From: Ophiocordyceps camponoti-saundersi (nom. inval.)
Taxonomy: Eukaryota > Ascomycota > Sordariomycetes > Hypocreales > Ophiocordycipitaceae
Length of the DNA: 64,000 bases
Assembly (NCBI GenBank): GCA_003339415.1
Contig: PDHQ01000021.1
Location: forward strand, 1-64,000
Direction: 5' to 3'
A program made the translations under genes and the position numbers. The notes beneath the pieces were generated by a model. The model had not been told where the DNA came from. It searched no databases and saw nothing but the letters and a program-made list of their open reading frames with translations. Below, in pieces: positions 1 through 11,031 of the stretch. Position 1 is the first letter of the stretch. The number at the start of each line of letters is the position of its first letter.

Positions 1-149
1 ACTTTATAATATTAATTTCTTCTTTAAAATTCATAGTTTCTTATTTTCTTAGCTTTTATAAGCGTTATTTATTATTCTTAATTAGAAAAATTATATAAAT
101 CTATTTTTAGAAAAAATTATAAAAAATTATAAATGATTTTTTTAAAAAA
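1..149. other. AT-rich left edge, no gene seen
   Basis: Almost pure A+T with no recognisable frame. It probably continues the RIP-saturated repeat DNA to the left of the window. Confidence 0.5.
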
Positions 150-276
150 ATCACTCATGATGTGATTTTTTTTACGTGATTTAAATCACGGATAAAAAAA
201 ATCACTCATGAGTGATTTAAATCACGGAAAAAAAAAATCACGAAAAATCACTCACATAATCACTCATGAGTGATTT
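150..276. repeat. Cluster of short perfect palindromes
   Basis: The 18-bp palindrome AATCACTCATGAGTGATT occurs at 200-217 and 258-275, with a partial copy near 150-165. GTGATTTAAATCAC, also a perfect palindrome, occurs at 176-189 and 212-225 and overlaps the first. A/T runs fill the gaps. The cluster sits directly beside the first minisatellite array. It could be a decayed transposon end, a set of protein-binding sites or a small satellite; the sequence does not decide between these. Confidence 0.7.
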
Positions 277-573
277 TTTTCTAACCCTGCCCTTAGGGGA
301 TAAGAAGAGTAGTTAATAAATTTATTTTTTAGAGGATAAGAAAAGTAATTAATAAGTTTATCCCTTAAGGGATAAGAAGAGTAATTAATAAGTTTATCCC
401 TTAAAAGATAAAAAAAGTAATTAATAAGTTTATTTTTTAAGGGATAAGAAAAGTAGTTAATAAGTTTATCTTTTAGGGGATAAAAAGAGTAGTTAATAGG
501 TTTATCCCTTAAGGGATAAGAAGAGTAATTAATAAGTTTATCCCCTAAAAGATAAGAAGAGTAGTTAATAGGT

Positions 574-777
574 TAGTCCTATAAAAGATAACTAAAGAGA
601 GATAAGCTAACTATTACGTATAGCGCTTTAGGTAAACTAAAAAGACGCGTCTTATCCGTATCTTAGTCCGAGGAGCGGGAGTTAAGTTTTATATTTTATC
701 GATATAAGTACGAAAAGATAAGGAGATTAACTATATTATATAAAACGATAATAATATACCTAAGATAATAAGTATTT
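574..777. repeat. Spacer repeat inside array 1, copy 1
   Basis: A non-tandem 204-bp segment interrupting the minisatellite. It is repeated at 1070-1273 with mostly transition differences. Both copies contain TATAGCGCTT, a GGAGCGGGAGTTAAG-like stretch and GAAAAGATAAGGAGATTAAC. Together with the flanking 36-bp units it makes a higher-order repeat of roughly 0.5 kb. Confidence 0.85.
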
Positions 778-1069
778 ATCCCCTAAGGGATAAGGAGAGT
801 AGTTAATAAGTTTATCCCTTAAGGGATAAAAAGAGTAGTTAACGGGTTTATCCCTTAAGGGATAAGAAAAGTAATTAATAGGTTTATCCCCTAAGGGATA
901 AGAAGAGTAGTTAATAAGTTTATCCCTTAAGGGATAAGAAGAGCAGTTAATAAGTTTATCCCTTAAGGAATAAGAAGAATAGTTAATAAGTTTATCCTTT
1001 AAAAGATAAGAAGAGTAGCTAATAAGTTTATCCCTTAGGGCCTAGGGGATAAAAAAGGTAATTAATAAG

Positions 1070-1273
1070 TTAGTTTTATAAAAGATAACTAGAGAGAAGT
1101 AAGCTAACTATCGCGTATAGCGCTTCGGGTAAACTAAAGAAACGCGTTTTATCTATATTTTAGTTTAAGAAGCGGGAGTTAAGTTTTATATTTCGTTAAC
1201 GTAGGTACGAAAAGATAAGGAGATTAACTATACTATATAAGATAATAACGATATACCTAAAACGATAAGTATT
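1070..1273. repeat. Spacer repeat inside array 1, copy 2
   Basis: Second copy of the 204-bp spacer at 574-777, in the same orientation and entered from a 36-bp unit at the same phase. Differences are almost all transitions, as expected from RIP on duplicated DNA. Confidence 0.85.
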
Positions 1274-2524
1274 TATCCTCTAAGGGATAAGGAGAGTAAT
1301 TAATAAGTTTATCCCTTAAGGGATAAGAAGAGCAGTTAACGGGTTTATCCCTTAAGGGATAAGAAGAGTAGTTAATAGGTTTATCTTTTAGGGGATAAGA
1401 AGAGCAGTTAATAAGTTTATCTTTTAGGGGATAAGAAAAGTAATTAACGGGTTTATCCCCTAGGGGATAAAAAAAGCAGTTAATAAGTTTATCCCCTAAG
1501 GGATAAAAAAAGCCTAAGGGAATAAGAAGAGTAGTTAATAAGTTTATCTTTTAGGGGATAAGAAGAGTAGTTAATAGGTTTATCCCCTAAGGGATAAGAA
1601 GAGCAGTTAACAGGTTTATCCCTTAGGGGATAAGAAGAGCAGTTAATAAGTTTATCCTTTAGGGGATAAGAAGAGTAGTTAACGGGTTTATCCCTTAGGG
1701 GATAAAAAGAGCAGTTAATAGGTTTATCCCCTAGAGGATAAAAAGAGTAGTTAATAAGTTTATCCCTTAGGGGATAAGAAGAGCAGTTAACGGGTTTATC
1801 CCCTAAGGGATAAGAAGAGTAGTTAATAAGTTTATCCTTTAAGGGATAAGAAGAGCAGTTAACAGGTTTATCCCCTAAGAGATAAGAAAAGCTTAAGGGA
1901 ATAAGAAGAGCAGTTAACAAGTTTATCCCTTAGGGGACAAGAAGAGCAGTTAACGGGTTTATCCCCTAGGGGATAAGAAGAGCCTAAAGGAATAAAAAGA
2001 GCAGTTAATAAGTTTATCCCTTAGGGGATAAGAAAAGCAGTTAACGGGTTTATCCCCTAGGGGATAAGAAGAGCAGTTAACGGGTTTATCCCTTAAGGGA
2101 TAAGAAGAGCAGTTAATAAGTTTATCCCTTAGGGAATAAGAAGAGTAGTTAACAGGTTTATCTTCTAGGGGATAAGAAGAGCCTAAGGGAATAAGAAGAG
2201 CAGTTAACAAGTTTATCCCTTAAGGGATAAAAAAAGCAGTTAACGGGTTTATCCCTTAAGGGATAAGAAAAGCAGTTAACGGGTTTATCCCTTAAGGGAT
2301 AAGAAGAGCAGTTAACGGGTTTATCCCCTAAGGGATAAGAAAAGCAGTTAACAGGTTTATCCCTTAAGGGATAAGAAAAGTAGTTAATAAGTTTATCTCT
2401 TAAGGGATAAGAAGAGCAGTTAATAGGTTTATCCCCTAAGGGATAAGAAAAGCAGTTAACGGGTTTATCTCTTAGGGGATAAGAAGAGCAGTTAACGGGT
2501 TTATCCCTAAGGGGATAAGGAGGG

Positions 2525-2672
2525 CAGTTACGTAAGTTATTATATATAATATAGGAGATAAGAAGAGGTAATAAAATATACTTAGTCGATAAGATAATTT
2601 ATATATTATATTATAAAAACTGATTTTCTAGTCCTAGACTTATAGTCTAAACGTAAATCTGCCCCTACTATA
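2525..2672. repeat. 148-bp array-terminal segment, copy 1
   Basis: Unique-looking sequence following the last 36-bp unit. It begins CAGTTACGTA and ends in a CTGCCCCTACTATA-like motif. An equally long copy follows the last unit of array 2 at 7611-7758. The two arrays therefore share a defined right end and descend from one duplicated sequence. Confidence 0.88.
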
Positions 2673-2694
2673 ACCTTTTAGAAAAGAAATATAA

Positions 2695-4796
2695 TAAGCC
2701 TTTCCTATTTAAAAACTTAGATAATATAAAGGTTTTTAGCAGTATAATATATTATAAAAATAAAATACTTATAGATAAGCTAGAAATAAGAGTATTTAAA
2801 AGTATTATAATAGGTTATTTTAAAAACGCTTATAAAATCTAAGACTTTTTAAGAAGAAAGGTTATTATTTTATAAGATATAACTATTTTAGAAAATAACT
2901 TTATAAATAATAATAACTATAAAGACCTTGATTTTAATACTATACCTTCCTTTAATAAAATACTTAAATAAAGGGAAGAAATAAATAATAAAGAAGATAA
3001 AGAATAAGACTCTTTAAATAATAATAATAATAATAATAATAATAAGGATCTTAAGACTCGAGTCGAAATATAGCTACCTAGAAAGCTAGCAGAGTTTTAT
3101 AATAAATATAAAGAATACCCCGAAATAAATACTATAATAGATATAAACCTAGAATTAATATTATATATTCTAGAAAATATAGATCCTTTAAAGCCTAAAA
3201 ATTATAAACAGGCTATAAAAAGCTTAGAAGCTAAAGAATAGAATAAATTAATGCTTCTAGAATTAGAAGAATTAATAAGATAAAAAACCTAAGAAATAAT
3301 AAACCTTCCGAAAGACAGGGAGGCTTTAGGAAGCCGCTAGGTTTATAAAATAAAAAAGGATAATAATAATAATATATTAAAATATAAATCTAAATTTATT
3401 ATTTAAGGTTTTAACTAAATATAAGGATTAGATTATATAAATACTTTTTCTATAACTATAAGGCCTAAATTTATAAGAATTCTTTTAAATATAATAGTTA
3501 AAAATAACTAGCTTATTAAATAATATAATATAAAAAATGCCTTTATTTACGCAGATATAAATATAGATATCTATAAAAAATTCCTAAAAGGCTTTAAAAG
3601 TTATATATTAAAATAATTTTATAAAAAATAATATCCTTTATATAAAGATAATAAAGACCTTATAATAAAATTAAAGAAAGTATTATACGGCTTAAAATAA
3701 AGTCCTAAGCTTTAGTATAATTACCTATTTAATACTCTCGAAAAAGTAAGCTTTAAAGCCTTATCTATAAATAAAGGGGTTTTTATATATATTAATAAAA
3801 ATATAGCTATAGCTATAGCTTATCTATATAGATAACTTCCTAGTTATAAGGGCTATAGAAAAAATAATAAATAATCTATTTAGCTAAATAGGAAAAAACC
3901 TAGCCTTATAAGACTTAGGAAATTTAAAAGACTTTCTAAGTATAAATATAAATATAAATAGAGTAAATAAAATACTATATATCTCTTAGGAAAAATATAT
4001 AAGGAATAAAATAAAAGAGTATAATAAAGAGTTTTTAGGGACGTCTAAAATACCTTCTAAACTTAGTATTAAGCTTAAAAAGGCTATTATAGAACTTAGA
4101 AAAGATATAATTTTATAATATTAGAAGGAAATAAGCTCCCTTTTATATCCTGCTATAAAAATAAAACTTAATATATTATATACTATAATTTCTTATACTA
4201 GATTTGCCTCTAAGCTAGATATTATATATATATCTACTTTAAATATAATTTAGAAGTATTTAAATAAATATCCTAATTTAAAACTAACTTATAATTATAA
4301 TATCCCTTTTAATAATAATTTTATAAAAGGTTTAATAGATACTAGCTAGACTTCTAATTTAATAGACCGTAAATTTATATCCGGTTACTATTTTTATATA
4401 TATAATAATTTAATAAGCTAGGGCTATAAGAAATAAAAATTTATAGCTTTATCTACTTATAAAGTAGAGTTTATAAGCCTTAAAAAAGTTACTAAAGAAG
4501 CTTTATATATATAAAGGTTATTTTTAACTATAAATTAGCTATTAAATATAAATATAATTAATACTATACCTCCTATACTTATAGATAATTAGGCAGCTAT
4601 TAAATTAGTAGAAAATCCTAAATTTTATAAAAGAACTAAGTATATAGACTTAGCTTACTTTTTTATAAAGGATAATATAAAATATAATAAAATATAGATA
4701 TATTATATAAGGTTAGAAGATAATATAGCAAATATATTTATTAAGGAACTACCTACTAGTAAATTTAATAAATTCCGCCGCTTTTTATTAGGCTAA
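2695..4796 (+). pseudogene. Copia-type pol remnant (integrase tail, RT, RNase H)
   Basis: Reading through RIP-type stops, the plus strand gives the C-terminal part of a Ty1/copia integrase, then a reverse transcriptase with typical landmarks (about 3340: GSRxVYKIK; about 3410: QGFNQ; about 3680: LYGLKQSP). The catalytic box near 3815-3835 reads YIDN instead of YVDD and lies after a one-base frame change. RNase H follows, with SQGYKKQKFIALSTYKVEF near 4418-4475 and DNQAAIKL near 4585-4610, ending with a stop at about 4796. The upstream half of the integrase, the protease and Gag are missing: the frame begins just after the array-terminal segment. It is a dead fragment with dozens of stops. Confidence 0.88.
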
Positions 4797-5845
4797 TAGA
4801 TAATTATTCCTTATAATAATAAAGGTTTTTTAAGTCTTTTACTTTGCTTTTAGACTTTTCCTCTATATAATCTAATTATTCTCCTTTTATAAAAGTTTTT
4901 ACTAGTTATATTATATATTATTAATATTTTTCTAATAAGGTTTTACTAATATATAATTATAATATAAAGATAGTCTTTTATCTTACTAAAGTTTTTACTA
5001 TTTTATAGTTTTATTTAATTTTTTCCACGCTTATAAATATTACTTTCTTATATCTTAGAAGATTAAATATAAAAATCTAGTAAAGAGTATATATAATATA
5101 TACTTTAAGGGAGGCTATAAGAGTAAATATAAAAATACAGCTATAATAGGCTTATATAATTATTTATAAATACTTTAAGTAAGTTTTATAAGGCAATATT
5201 TATATTATATTAAAGCCCTTTTAAAACGCTATATAATATATATTTTATTATCTTAATCGGATAAGAAATAAGCTTATAATATAGCCTAAGATATATAGTA
5301 TAAAAGAGGAATAAGCTATACACACTAAGGTCTATAGGGGCCTACTATAGCGCACGCACATGCCCTATAACGCCTGTCGTATAGGCCTTATAGCGCCTAT
5401 TATATAGCGCTTACAGGGTCTTACGTATAGCGCTTACAGGGCCTAAGCGTACGCGGGCCTAAGCGCGCGCATAGCCTCGATCGTGTGCATTATATATAAG
5501 TCTCACCGTAAATCCTTAATCTTCTAAGTTAAATAATAAAAGAAGGAAAATACCTATAAATAAGGGGAAAGGAAGGTCTTATAGCTACGTTAGAGTACTA
5601 TATCCGAGGACTTAGAAGTATCTTAGAAAGTACCTTCGTTACTAAGAAATTGTCTATAAAAGAAGGAGGGTTTTCCTACCTACTTATATAGTATTATTAT
5701 CTTATACTTATAATTTAATCACCTCTCCTACCTCTAATTCTTTATCTTTTTCCTCTATTTAACTATCACGTGATACCTCTCTTCTCACTCTATCACGTGA
5801 TAATTTTTCCTAATCCGTCACTATTTATTTCTACTATATATAACC
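4797..5845. other. Copia 3' flank with a less decayed island
   Basis: No gene. The stretch 5320-5490 is much richer in G+C than its surroundings. It carries repeated TATAGCGC(T/C) and GGGCCTAAGCG motifs, so it escaped RIP or is made mostly of CpG, which RIP attacks poorly. TATAAATAAGG lies near 5555. By position this could include the 3' LTR of the Copia element, but the 5' partner is not in view. Confidence 0.4.
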
Positions 5846-7610
5846 TTTTAAATAAGTTTATCCCCTAAGGGATAAGAAAAGTAATTAATAAGTTTATCTC
5901 TTAAGAGATAAGAAGAGTAGTTAATAAGTTTATCTTTTAAGGGATAAGAAAAATAATTAATAAGTTTATCCCTTAGGGGATAAGAAAAGTAGTTAATAAG
6001 TTTATCCCTTAAAAGATAAAAAAAGTAATTAATAAGTTTATCCCTTAAAAGATAAGAAAAGTAATTAATAAGTTTATTTTTTAAGAGATAAGAAAAATAA
6101 TTAATAAGTTTATCTCTTAGAGGATAAAAAAAGTAATTAATAAGTTTATTCCTTAGGGGATAAAAAAAGTAATTAATAAGTTTATCTTTTAGGGGATAAG
6201 AAGAGTAATTAACGGGTTTATCTCTTAAGGGATAAGAAAAATAATTAATAGGTTTATTTTTTAAGGGATAAAAAAAATAGTTAATAAATTTATCCCTTAA
6301 GGGATAAGAAAAATAATTAATAAGTTTATCCCTTAAGGGATAAGAAAAATAATTAATAAGTTTATCCCTTAAGGGATAAAAAAAATAGTTAATAAGTTTA
6401 TCCCTTAGGGGATAAAAAAAGTAGTTAATAAGTTTATCTCTTAAAAGATAAGAAAAATAATTAATAAATTTATCCCTTAAAGGATAAGAAAAGTAATTAA
6501 TAAGTTTATTTTTTAGGGGATAAGAAAAATAGTTAATAGGTTTATTTTTTAAGAGATAAGAAAAATAATTAATAAGTTTATTCTTTAGGGGATAAGAAAA
6601 GTAATTAATAAGTTTATCCCTTAAGGGATAAAAAGAGTAGTTAATAAGTTTATCCCTTAAGGAATAAGAAAAGTAATTAATAAGTTTATCCCTTAGGGGA
6701 TAAAAAGAGTAGTTAATAAGTTTATCCCTTAAGGGATAAGAAAAGTAATTAATAAATTTATCTTTTAGGGGATAAGAAAAGTAGTTAATAAGTTTATCCC
6801 TTAAGGGATAAGAAAAATAGTTAATAAGTTTATCCTTTAAAAGATAAGAAAAATAATTAATAAGTTTATTTTTTTAGGGGATAAGAAAAGTAATTAATAA
6901 GTTTATCCCTTAAAGGATAAAAAAAGTAATTAATAAGTTTATCTTTTAGGGAATAAGAAAAGTAGTTAATAAGTTTATCTTTTAGGGAATAAAAAAAATA
7001 GTTAATAAATTTATCCCTTAAGGGATAAGAAAAGTAGTTAATAAGTTTATCTTTTAAGGGATAAAAAGAGTAATTAATAAGTTTATCTTTTAAAGGATAA
7101 GAAAAGTAATTAATAAGTTTATCCCTTAGAGGATAAGAAGAGTAATTAATAAGTTTATCCCCTAAGGGATAAGAAAAATAGTTAATAAGTTTATCTTTTA
7201 GAAAATAAGAAAAATAGTTAATAAGTTTATCCCTTAAGGGATAAGAAGAGTAGTTAATAAGTTTATCTTTTAGGGGATAAGAAAAGTAATTAATAAGTTT
7301 ATCCCTTAGGGGATAAAAAGAGTAGTTAATAGGTTTATCCCCTAAAAGATAAGAAAAGTAATTAATAAGTTTATCCCTTAGGGGATAAGAAGAGTAGTTA
7401 ACGGGTTTATCTCTTAGGGGATAAGAAGAGTAGTTAACGGGTTTATCCCTTAGGGGATAAGAAGAGTAGTTAATAAGTTTATCCTTTAGGGGATAAAAAG
7501 AGTAGTTAATAAGTTTATCCCCTAAGGGATAAGAAGAGTATTTAATAAGTTTATCTCTTAGGGGATAAGAAGAGTAGTTAATAGGTTTATCCCTTAAGGG
7601 ATAAGAAGAG
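5846..7610. repeat. 36-bp palindromic minisatellite, array 2
   Basis: About 49 tandem units of the same 36-bp palindrome-linker repeat as array 1, in the same orientation and without spacer interruptions. The units are on average more A+T-rich than array 1: linker CAGTTAACGGG is mostly degraded to TAATTAATAAG. The last six or seven units, about 7380-7610, keep more G+C. The array ends in the shared 148-bp segment. Confidence 0.93.
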
Positions 7611-7758
7611 CAGTTACGTAGGTTATTATATATAATATAAGAGATAAGAAGAGGTAATAAAATATACTTAGTTAATAAGATAATTTATATATTATATTAT
7701 AAAAACTAATTTTCTAGTTATAAACTTATAGTTTAGACGTAAATCTGCCCTTACTATA
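7611..7758. repeat. 148-bp array-terminal segment, copy 2
   Basis: Partner of 2525-2672: same length, same position after the last minisatellite unit, transition differences only in the parts compared. The sequence beyond each copy is different. Confidence 0.88.
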
Positions 7759-9246
7759 TTATTAAAAGCTATCTTTATTAAATTTTAAATATTAAAAATA
7801 AGTATATTATTAAAGTTTAAAGTTATTTTATTTCTAATAATATCGCTTTAAGCTAAAAAAATATATAATTAATAATAATAGCTAGAAATAATATAATAAT
7901 ACTTTTACTAAGTAAATATATTTATTCTTTTATATAAATATATAAGTTTTATTAAGTCTTTTTATAAAATTTTAAAATTTTACTTAAATTATTTAATATT
8001 AACTTCTTATTAATAAATATAGCTACTTTATTAATATTAAGTAATATATTCTTAAAAGTAAAGGTATTAAGTAAAATAAGTATTAAAATAAGAAAATTAA
8101 TAATTTATTTATTATTAATATTAAATATTTTCGCTATATAACTTAAGCTAAGGGAAGTATTATATTTAGTAAAATACTTATTAAAGTAAATTACTTAAAT
8201 TAAAGTAATATTTATATTTTAAAATATTAAAGCTTACTTATTATAATATATTATAAAAAAAGTAAAAAAGTATTTAATAACTTAAATTAAATTATTATAG
8301 TAAGTTATTAAAAAATTATTATTAGCTTTTTTAATATTTTTAGCTTTTAAAACTTCTTAAAATTAGATTATAATTTTAAAAACTATTATAAAAGTTTTAA
8401 ATTATTAAGAGGTAAAGTAAGTTTACTTATTAGGGGTTTTAAAAATATTTTATTAAGTTAAAGTAAAAAAAGTAATAAAACGCCTTATTAAGGATTTACT
8501 AAAAATAAAAGCTACTCCCTTAACTTTAATCTTTTTTTTTATAATTACTAATATTATTTTTTTTATTTTTTTAAAATAGTTAATATAAGAGATAATAGCT
8601 AAGATTCTTTTTATCGTTTCTAACTTTTTTAATTTTTAATAAACTTACCTGCTAACTAAGCTTTTAATATAATTTTTTATAATTTCTAATAATATATATA
8701 CGCTATAATAGTTTTTTCTAAGTTATTTAAATTATAAAAAAATATTTTTTTTAATATTAGTAAGGGAATATAATAGTAAAGGGCGGCTATAGTTTCTTAT
8801 TAAAGTAGCTAGTATTTTAAAAGTAAAGCTAGTAGTAGAAAAAAATATTATAGCTATTTATTAAGTAAAATATTTAAGTATTATAACTTTAGAAACTTTA
8901 AATAAAAAATAGTTAAAGCTAGAATATTTATTATCTAAAAGTAAATACTTAAAATTATAATTTTTATTATTAAAAAGTTATTTTTTATTAGCTTATCTTT
9001 TTACTTTCTTATTAATATAATAAATATAATTATTTAACTTACTAAATAATAAATTATATTTTTTTTCTTATAATACTTATTTTTAAGTAATAAAAATTAT
9101 ATAGTTAATTAATTTTTAGTTATTAAATTTATAAGTAAGTAACTTAAATAAATATTAAAATTTTATAAAGTTTCTAAATAGCTAAATAGCTTTTTTAAAG
9201 CTTTTAAATATAAGTATAAAAAAAGTATAAATTAGTTATTTATAAA
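7759..9246. other. AT-saturated relic DNA, no gene seen
   Basis: No frame, domain or terminal repeat was recognised. It continues on the other side of element A (from 11032) and is probably the left part of an older repeat into which A was inserted. Confidence 0.5.
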
Positions 9247-9251
9247 ATAAT

Positions 9252-9461
9252 TATAAGGGATTAGTTTATAACTAATTATAGCTAAATAAGGGGGATTATA
9301 GTAAATATATTTAAGTTTTCTTAATAGCGCTTAGTTATTATATAAGGTATATAGCTAGCTTAAAAAAGGGGCTTCTCTCCCCTTTTTTTCCTTTTTTTAA
9401 TAGCTTTAATTATAACTTTACTTTAGCTTACTTTTATAATCGCTTTAGTAATATTATTATA
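9252..9461 (+). repeat. Left LTR of element A
   Basis: This 210-bp repeat matches 10817-11026 over its full length, with RIP-type differences. It carries the CTTCTCTCCCC-like pyrimidine stretch and the TATATAGCTAGC-like motif seen in all four LTRs of the A/B family. Confidence 0.88.
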
Positions 9462-10816
9462 TTAATTAAAGCTCTTTTTACTACTAACTAAATATAAAAG
9501 TAAAATCTTAGTATAAAACGCTATTAAATTTTACTTATATTAAAGCTGCTCTTAGCTTATTTTAGCTTAAACTTTTAGTTAGCTACTATATATATTAAAT
9601 TTATAATTAACGGAGCTATAATTAAGAAGCTTAAGTTTTAGTTTTATTATATCTTTTCTTATCTTAGAACTTTCTAGTAGATATTCTTTTTATATATTAT
9701 TATAGCTATAGATTTTTCTTACTAGCTTAAAGCTTTTTTAGCGTATATTTCTAAGCTTCTTAAGGAAAGTTATAAGGAATATTAAATAAGTTTTTCCTTA
9801 ATTAAAATATATTAGGGGCTATTAAAGCCCCTTAAAAAATATATTATAAAGTAAGAATATACTTTTTTAAAGCTAAACTATTATATTAATTTAATTATAC
9901 TAAGATTATTTTACTTTTATTTAAGCTATATAAGGAGCTATAAAAGTATTTAAACTATAAAAACTAGCTTATAATATATATAGCTTTTATTAGTTTTCTT
10001 TAGGGCTTTAATAAAGTATTTAATTTTAAGAATATTCCTAATATATTAGTTAATTTACTACCCCCCCCTTTTACTAACTTAATAAAGATCTTATTTATAT
10101 AATTTTATTTTAATATTACTAAGCGCTAATATTATTATTAGTATAATTAAATTAGTTATTTTAAGTATAACTATTCGAAGCTTTATAAATAAATAAGAAT
10201 ATTAAAGTTAAAGCTTTTTATAAGTAAAGTAAAATAATTAAAGGTAAATTTAAAGTATTTTAATTAAAGGGATAATAAGTAAAGAGGGATAAGTATACGC
10301 TAAATATTATAGCTTAAGTAATTTTTAACTTTATTATATTACTTTATATAAAAATAGTTTACGCGTAGCTTAAGCGTATAAATTTATTAGTAAGTATATA
10401 TTATAATTATATTACGCTTTAGCTTATAAATTAGCGCTAGTAATATATAGCGATAAGTATATAGCTAGCTTTACTATTTACTATAATTAAGGTATTTTTT
10501 AAGCTTTTTATAACTAATATAATATTATTTAATCTTATATATTAGCTATATAAGTAAGTTTTTACTATTAGTATATAAGTTTATTAATTCTTACTTTAAG
10601 CGGTATTATAATTCTAAGCTTATTAGAATTTTTCTTATAAAAATCGGGGTTTAATTCTTTAAGCTATAAGGGAGCTTTTCCGCCCTCTTATCCTTATCTT
10701 TATAAAAGCTATTAAGCTATTAGCTAAAAATTATATAAAGTATTTTACTAGCGTAATAATATATAATTTTTCTATCTTACGCTTTTACCTTTTTAGCTAG
10801 CTTAAGAAGGGGGCTA

Positions 10817-11026
10817 TATAAGGGATTAGTTTATAATTAATTATAGCTAAATAAGGGGGATTATAGCGGATATATTTATGTTTTCCCGATAGCGCTTAGT
10901 TATTATATAGGGTATATAGCTAACTTAGGAGGGGGGCTTCTCTCCCCTCTCTTTCCTTTTTTTAATAGCTTTAATTATAACTTTACTTTAGCTTACTTTT
11001 ATAATTACTTTAATAATATTATTATA
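10817..11026 (+). repeat. Right LTR of element A
   Basis: This 210-bp copy is directly preceded by a purine tract ending GGGGGCTA. It retains slightly more G+C than the left LTR, for example TTCCCGATAGCGC against TTCTTAATAGCGC. Confidence 0.88.
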
Positions 11027-11031
11027 ATAAC

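Larger units (their letters stand above)
289..2524. repeat. 36-bp palindromic minisatellite, array 1
   Basis: Tandem units of about 36 bp. Each has a near-perfect 18-bp palindrome, TTATCCCTTAAGGGATAA in the commonest form, joined to an 18-bp asymmetric linker of the type GAAGAGTAGTTAATAAGT. Two 204-bp spacers divide the array into blocks at about 289-573, 778-1069 and 1274-2524. Short variant units, in which GCCTAAGGG replaces about 16 bp of linker and half palindrome, occur near 1510, 1887, 1980 and 2181. Units differ mainly by C-to-T and G-to-A changes and are least altered near 2200-2524. Because 36 is a multiple of 3, long open frames appear on the minus strand; these are not taken as genes. 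Confidence 0.93.
9252..11026 (+). mobile_element. Element A, short LTR element (1775 bp)
   Basis: Direct terminal repeats of exactly 210 bp (9252-9461 and 10817-11026) start TATAAGGGATTAG and end TATTATTATA, as expected for TG...CA ends after RIP. The flanks ATAAT (9247-9251) and ATAAC (11027-11031) form a 5-bp target duplication differing by one C-to-T. A polypurine tract AAGAAGGGGG lies just inside the right LTR at about 10804-10813. The 1355-bp interior is too short for a full pol and no known domain was recognised, so A is probably non-autonomous. An inverted copy is element B. Confidence 0.88.

Noticed and set aside
1489..2210. Two minus-strand open frames of 143 and 83 codons with a 12-residue repeat
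   Set aside because: They follow automatically from a 36-bp repeat that lacks a stop in one frame. There is no non-repeat domain, and units vary by RIP-type changes without sparing codons.
289..2524. TTAGGG-like hexamers suggesting telomere
   Set aside because: TTAGGG occurs only once per 36-bp unit as part of a larger palindrome; there is no pure (TTAGGG)n tract.
289..7610. Regularly spaced palindromic repeats resembling CRISPR
   Set aside because: The linker between palindromes is itself conserved, so there are no unique spacers, and the DNA is eukaryotic.
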